Assembly (NCBI RefSeq): GCF_036417845.1
Contig: NC_089994.1
Span: 16,882,001 to 16,946,000 of the forward strand
Origin: Apteryx mantelli
Lineage: Eukaryota > Chordata > Aves > Apterygiformes > Apterygidae
Direction of reading: 5' to 3'
Length of the DNA stretch: 64,000 nt
Both the position numbers and the translations under genes were made by a program. Position 1 is the stretch's first letter. Every line of letters starts with the position of its first letter. Shown here one piece after another: positions 59,801 to 64,000 of this stretch. Below the pieces are notes generated by a model. That model was not told where the DNA came from. It worked only from the letters and a program-made list of their open reading frames with translations, and made no database searches.

Positions 59801-62276
59801 AGCTCCGCAGCGACCCTCCCATTCGGAGGACCCTGGGCACCGGGAGGGTGAGCCTGCAGGCCCTGCTGACCACCGAGGCCCTGGTGGCAACCGTGTGTGA
59901 CCTCGGGATCCCGACCGCCGAGGAGCCGCCGCGGCCACTGAGCCCAGAGGAGAAGGTACCGAGTGGAGAGGCAGGTCTGCTGGGCTGGGGACTGCAGTGG
60001 TCTCCTCTACTCCTCCTCCTTCTCCTTCTCCTCCTCCTCCTCCTTCTTCTTCTTCTCCTTCTTCTTCTCCTCCTTCTTCTCCTCCTCCTTCACCTCCTCC
60101 TTCTCCTTCACCTTCTCCTTCTCCTTCACCTTCTCCTTCTCTTTCACCTTCACCTTCTCCTCCTTCTCCTTCACCTTCTCCTCCTTCACCTTCTCCTTCT
60201 CTTTCACCTTCTCCTTCTCCTTCTCTTTCACCTTCACCTTCTCCTCCTTCTCCTTCACCTTCTCCTCCTTCACCTTCTCCTTCTCTTTCACCTTCTCCTT
60301 CTCCTTCTCTTTCACCTTCACCTTCTCCTCCTTCTCCTTCACCTTCTCCTCCTTCACCTTCTCCTTCTCTTTCACCTTCTTCCCTCTCCCCCCCACCATG
60401 CTGCTGCGCCCGGGTGCCCCTTTCCGTTGCCCTATACATGCTGGTGACAGACCCCAGACAGCAATGGCCATAATCACGGGGCTCACTTTTGCCCCCAGAC
60501 AGTTAAATCCCAAACCCCCTCACTGTGGAAACGTCTCTCTCCGCAGGACAGGAGAAAAGGGAAAAACAAGAGCAAAAAGCCAAAAGAGGGGAGAGGCAGC
60601 GAGGCCAGCCAGGGGACCGCCACGTCCGCCAAAGGTGACCGCAGGCCGGAGCTGGCCGGGCAGAGCGTGCTGGGGGCGATGGCCCCGTCCCGGGGTGCCG
60701 GGCTCGGAGGTGGCTGCGGGTGCCCAGGCGACCCTGCAAAGTGCTCAGACACATCCCGAACTTCAGGTGGTGAATACTGCGCTGCCCTGCGGGGCTCTAC
60801 GGTTAGGCACACACCAGATACACGTTGTTGGGTTGGTGTCTGAACACGCACCGAGGGTCGGCTCATCGGCACGGCCCAGGAGCGTCCAGCAGCTCCGCTG
60901 GGGCAGGAGGGCAGAGCAGGTTTTCGGGTGAGAGCCCTTCCCAGCGCGCGGCCTCGAGTGCTTTGCAGAGGGCATCACCAGTCCGCGCGGTCCGGAGATG
61001 GGATGCAGAGCCATGCCCAGGGCCCCGTCCCCGTGGGCACTGCGGCCGCCCCGCGCACAGCTCCCCACCGCCCGGGCAGCGGCGCTGCTCGAGTACCGCG
61101 GACAGACCTCCCGGCCTCGCGTGTGTTTTTTTTCCAGCAGTCTCGTTTTGGCTACAAAACCAGCCGTTGCATTAACGCAGTGTTTGCTCTCCCAAAGATG
61201 CTCATTTGCAATGAGCGTTCCGTCCGCACCGAGGCGCTGGAAAAGCCGTGCAGCCCACGGCTGCGAGGGAGCCGCTGCCAGCGCCCTGCAGAGCAGCCGG
61301 GGCTCGGTGCTGCGGCACGAGCCGCTGAGATCAGCTGGATTTAGCTGCCGCGCATTTTTCTCCCTTCCCGCCCGGCGCTGCGTGCGTGCAGCAGCTCTTC
61401 CCTTTCGCGTGAGCGGGCGGCGAAACCTTTCTGCGGGTGGCCGAGGCGGTGCTGGGTGCACAGAAAGCACCCGCGGGGCAATTAGGCAGAAACTTGTGAT
61501 TAATTTGGCGTCCCCCTGCCCCGCTGGCCAGCCCCCCCCCCCCCCCGGCTGCAGCACGCGGCGGCTGGGCTTCGCTTTGCAAAGAGAAGGTGCCAAAGCT
61601 GCGGCCGGCTGCCCCCAGTGCGGAGACCGGCGTCCCCCGGGCAGCGCCGGGGGCCGGTTTGCGTCCCCCCCTCGTCAGCAAACGCCCACAAATAATGAGT
61701 CCTCTCGGGGCGAGCGGGCTCGTTTCTGAACGGCTCCGAGAGGAGCGACGGCCTTGTCTGGAGCACATGGTCTGCCCGCGCGTCGGAGGACGTCGTTGGA
61801 AGTGGTCTCATGTAGGTCCCACGCTTTGATTTTCCAGGATCCTCCGAACGATTTATTTCTGCGTCTCTCTGCTTTTGCTAGAAATACCAGGGTGATTTTA
61901 CAACAACAAACAACAAAAAAGCAAAATTGCCCCCAGCTTGACTTCCTGTTTAAAGACACTTTTGGGACTTCTTAAGTAAAGTCATACTAGAATAGGTTTT
62001 CCCTCGGGGCCTGCAAGTCAGCGCTACCGCGGTGGACACATCCCTCCTGCTGGCTTCAGGGTGATTTCTTCTGCAAGCGCAGTGACCGGTTTACTTCTTT
62101 CCACAGGAAAAGGGAAAACCAAAGAGCCCGCGGGGCCGGACGAGGGCCGAGGGGTGCCGCCGGCGCCGCTGACCGTTCAGTTCCAGATGCAGCTGCTTCG
62201 CTGGCCCGCGGCGGCCGAAGCCCAGCAGCCGGCGAGCGCTGCGGCGGCGGTGGCGGCAGCGGGGAAGGTTCATTAG
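55867..62276 (+). CDS. LRRC43: Leucine-rich repeat-containing protein 43 (about 12 exons)
   Basis: Exons read: 55867-55962, 56099-56308, 56419-56529, 56625-56764, 57126-57364, 58053-58222, 58526-58598 (less certain), 59156-59295, 59406-59492, 59749-59955, 60547-60634, 62107-62276. They join in phase to about 576 residues; human LRRC43 has about 656. The start [20 protein letters not shown] and [23 protein letters not shown] are LRRC43 hallmarks. LRRs follow: [62 protein letters not shown], then an LRR cap ([20 protein letters not shown]). After this come a beta-rich segment ([13 protein letters not shown]), [37 protein letters not shown], Lys-rich segments ([20 protein letters not shown]) and [12 protein letters not shown] near the end. 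The molecular role is not established. Stop TAG at 62274-62276. Confidence 0.92.
57908..58043. repeat. G19 and C19 runs facing each other in an LRRC43 intron
   Basis: A run of 19 G (57908-57926) is followed 98 bases later by a run of 19 C (58025-58043). The C run is the pyrimidine tract of the acceptor for the exon starting at 58053. Shorter G or C runs of 12-15 occur at 57014-57025, 59547-59561 and 61532-61546. Homopolymer lengths may be inexact in an assembly. Confidence 0.85.
58526..58598 (+). CDS. LRRC43: LRRC43 probable exon 7
   Basis: The acceptor is GCCACGCAG and the donor CACCA|GTAAGG. It reads [20 protein letters not shown] then KAGT, a charged segment where mammalian LRRC43 has an acidic stretch. 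It is entered in phase 0 and left in phase 1. It stays in frame only if the next exon uses the upstream acceptor of a tandem pair (starting at 59156, CG CAG GTG); if it is skipped, the acceptor five bases downstream (59161) keeps the frame instead. Both forms would be translatable. Confidence 0.5.
58872..58937. repeat. Perfect 19-bp inverted repeat (stem-loop)
   Basis: AAAACAAGAATAAACCCAG at 58872-58890 is the exact reverse complement of CTGGGTTTATTCTTGTTTT at 58919-58937, separated by 28 bases. It lies in the LRRC43 intron between 58598 and 59156. Its AT-rich content stands out from the GC-rich surroundings. Confidence 0.9.
60001..60392 (+). repeat. Polypyrimidine satellite with 84-bp higher-order unit in an LRRC43 intron
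   Basis: Almost 400 bases contain essentially only C and T on the + strand, apart from A in recurring TTCACC. It is built of TTCTCC/TTCACC hexamers and CTC triplets. The phrase CTTTCACCTTCACC recurs at 60141, 60225 and 60309, exactly 84 bases apart, with near-perfect copies between. The array lies wholly within the intron 59956-60546. Because units are multiples of three, long meaningless open frames run through it on both strands (Ser/Pro/Phe repeats on +, Lys/Glu or Gly/Glu repeats on -). Confidence 0.93.
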
Positions 62277-62307
62277 CGCGGGTGTAGCGAGTCGTAGAGG
62301 TTAGTGA

Positions 62308-62313
62308 AATAAA
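62308..62313 (+). terminator. LRRC43: Poly(A) signal of LRRC43
   Basis: An AATAAA hexamer lies 32 bases after the TAG stop, giving a very short 3' UTR. There is no competing hexamer before the tandem array that begins near 62440. Confidence 0.65.
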
Positions 62314-62439
62314 ACCCACGGAACACTGTGGCTGCCAGTTCAGCACGTACGCGGCCACAGGCTGAATCACCAACGCCAGGAGATGACAGAGTGAGCGTCA
62401 TCTGCCCGGGGCCGCTGCGGAGCGGCTGCTGGACTGCTG

Positions 62440-63130
62440 CGGCGCCGGGTGCAGGGCCGGGGGCGCAGGGCACGAGGTGCAGAGGTTGGTGTGCAGGGTG
62501 CAGGGCCCCGTGCGCAGGGTGCAGTGCGCGGGGTGCCGAGCTCGGTGTGCGGTATGTGGTGCGCAGTGTGCTCGGCCCCGTGTGCAGGGTGCAGTGCGCA
62601 GAGTGCAGTGCGCGGGGTGCTGAGCTCGGTGTGCGGTATGTGGTGCGCAGTGTGCTCGGCCCCGTGTGCAGGGTGCAGTGCGCAGAGTGCAGTGCGCGGG
62701 GTGCCGAGCTCAGTGTGCGGTATGTGGTGCGCAGTGTGCCTGGCCCCGTGTGCAGGGTGCAGTGCGCAGAGTGCAGTGCGCGGGGTGCTGAGCTCAGTGT
62801 GCGGTATGTGGTGCGCAGTGTGCCTGGCCCCGTGTGCAGGGTGCAGTGCGCAGGGTGCCGAGCTCGGTGTGGGGTGTGCAGTGCGCAGCATGCTCGACCC
62901 CGTGTGCAGTGTGCAGGGCCCAGTGTGCTTGGTCCTGCGTGCAGTGCGCAGGGCTCGGTGTGCAGTGCGCAGGGCTCGGTGTGCAGTGTGTAGGGCTCGG
63001 TGTGCAGTGCGCAGGGCTCGGTGTGCAGTGCGCAGCGTGCGCGGCCCCGCGCGCAAGGTGCCCAGCTCGGTGCGCGGCGTGCAGGGTCCGGCGCGCTCGG
63101 CCCCGCGGGCAGCGTGCGGCGCCCGGTGCG
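62440..63130 (+). repeat. GC-rich minisatellite with 84-bp higher-order unit upstream of B3GNT4
   Basis: A tandem array of GTGCAGTGCGCAGGGTGC-like words. The landmark GAGCTC(G/A)GTGTGCGGTATGT recurs at 62538, 62622, 62706 and 62790, each 84 bases apart; the fifth start, 62860, follows after 70 bases, so one 14-base subunit is missing. Beyond 62890 the array breaks into shorter units (GTGCAGTGCGCAGGGCTCGG). It lies between the LRRC43 poly(A) signal and the B3GNT4 promoter. The period is a multiple of three, which yields long spurious frames rich in Cys, Val and Arg. Confidence 0.92.
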
Positions 63131-63763
63131 CAGGAAGCGCCGCGCACTGTGCAGAGCCGGGCGCGCAGCGCCGGTGCCCGGTGCGCACCGCCCCCCCCGG
63201 GCTGCGCGGCGCCGGCTGCGCGCGGGCGGGGCCGGGGCGGGTCCCGGTGCCGGTGCCGGTGCCGCGCGCTCGTGCGGCGGCTGCAGCGGCTGCCGGTAGG
63301 TGTCGGCGGCGGCTCCGCTGCCCGGGCTCGGCCGGCGGCGGCGGCAGCACCAGCGGGGCCCCGGCCCGGCTCCTGCCCCGGCCGCGCCGTCGGCAGCGCT
63401 TCTTCCCTCCCTTTCCCTTCCCTTCCCGTGGGAAACCTCACCCCCCCCCCCCGGGCCTCGGCGGCGTCCGCGGCTGAGCCTGCGCGCCGGGCCCTTTCTT
63501 TGGGAAGCGGCACCCCTGTCCCGATGGGAACCCGAAAAAAAGGAGCTGGCGCAGGAAGCGCCGAGGCCGCGGCGTTCCCGTGGCGCTGACTCAGGCCGTC
63601 TCGCCCCCGCGCTCCCGTCGCTGCCGGGCCGTCGGCGAGGCCGGACTGCGCTCGCCGCTCGCCTGCAGCTGCGCTTGCGGGCCCGGGGGCTGCGGGGATG
63701 GAAAGGGGAAGAGCAAGTCTGCAGGTGTAATTAATAAACGACTTGTGTTTCTTTAACTCGCAG
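63131..63763 (+). promoter_or_regulatory. B3GNT4: CpG-island promoter, non-coding exon 1 and intron 1 of B3GNT4
   Basis: This very GC- and CpG-rich stretch precedes the coding exon. A donor TGCCG|GTAGGT lies at 63295/63296, and a matching acceptor TTTCTTTAACTCGCAG ends at 63763. This indicates a non-coding first exon ending at 63295 and an intron of 468 bases. The transcription start cannot be fixed by eye. Confidence 0.55.
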
Positions 63764-64000
63764 GGCCTGGGTTCTGCCCCAGAGACGGAGATGTATCCCA
63801 GGATGAAGAAGCTCGTGCTCTACACCCTGTCACTCGCGCTGCTGGCGTGTTTCTTTTACATGAAGAATGACATTAACTTGGCAGCATTGTCAGGAGACCA
63901 GAAAGTGGAAGTAGCAACTCTCAAGCCTAAGTCTTTGGTCCTGGACCGTGTTGAAGCCAGCAGGTGCTTGCCAAACCTGACCCTTGCCAATTCCTCTCTC
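63764..64000 (+). CDS. B3GNT4: N-terminus of a beta-1,3-N-acetylglucosaminyltransferase, probably B3GNT4 (cut by window end)
   Basis: The exon starts at 63764 and the ATG is at 63791; 70 codons remain open to the window end. The protein begins [20 protein letters not shown] followed by FFYMKND: a short basic cytosolic tail and one membrane anchor, the layout of type II Golgi glycosyltransferases. Residues 59-70 ([12 protein letters not shown]) resemble the Cys-Pro-Asn-x-Thr stem region of human B3GNT4 as I remember it, and human B3GNT4 follows LRRC43. The enzyme adds GlcNAc in beta-1,3 linkage to galactose on poly-N-acetyllactosamine chains. The catalytic domain lies outside the window, so the choice of B3GNT4 over another B3GNT rests mainly on synteny. 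Confidence 0.78.

Noticed and set aside
59015-60513. Very long open frames rich in Gly/Glu, Lys/Glu, Ser/Pro or Leu repeats on both strands.
   Set aside because: They are read-through of the polypyrimidine satellite, whose units are multiples of three. They lie inside or across LRRC43 exons and intron and have no independent splice or start context.
62328-63589. Frames of 220-340 codons rich in Cys, Val, Arg and Ala across the 84-base minisatellite.
   Set aside because: They are tandem-repeat translation only: all frames are open because the unit length is divisible by three, and the phase drifts where a 14-base unit is missing.

Overview
The window looks like bird (sauropsid) nuclear DNA. 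It has spliced genes with canonical GT-AG introns, a truncated CR1-type LINE 3' end, and several old MIR-like SINE remnants. All calls were made by reading the sequence and from memory of protein families; no search was run. The gene order matches human 12q24.31: MLXIP, an IL31-position cytokine on the opposite strand, LRRC43, then B3GNT4.

Region by region: bases 1-22122 look like the long first intron of MLXIP, with the GC-rich first exon lying upstream of the window. Bases 22123-40268 hold 16 coding exons of MLXIP (MondoA, glucose-responsive bHLH-leucine-zipper factor) on the + strand, every junction phase-consistent through to the stop. Its 3' UTR follows, with poly(A) signals near 42.39 kb and perhaps 45.66 kb. 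The gap from 45.7 to 50.3 kb holds no recognised gene, only weak candidate exons. At 51217-53160 on the - strand a three-exon reading frame encodes a 200-residue secreted four-helix cytokine. It has the exon and phase layout of the LIF/OSM/IL31 group, occupies the IL31 position, and has an AU-rich 3' UTR. This is the most interesting item.

From about 54.5 kb the DNA becomes GC- and CpG-rich. LRRC43 (leucine-rich repeat protein) occupies 55867-62276 on the + strand in about 12 short exons. Its introns carry long G and C runs, a perfect 19-bp inverted repeat, and a polypyrimidine satellite with an 84-bp higher-order period. A second, unrelated tandem array, also with an 84-bp period, separates LRRC43 from the CpG-island promoter of the last gene. 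That gene begins with a non-coding exon and then the first 70 codons of a type II membrane protein, best read as the start of B3GNT4.

The genes do not form a pathway: a nutrient-sensing transcription factor, a cytokine, an LRR protein and a Golgi glycosyltransferase share conserved synteny. Very long open frames at 55.6-56.7, 59.0-60.9 and 62.3-63.6 kb come from GC-rich or tandem-repeat DNA and are not proposed as genes.
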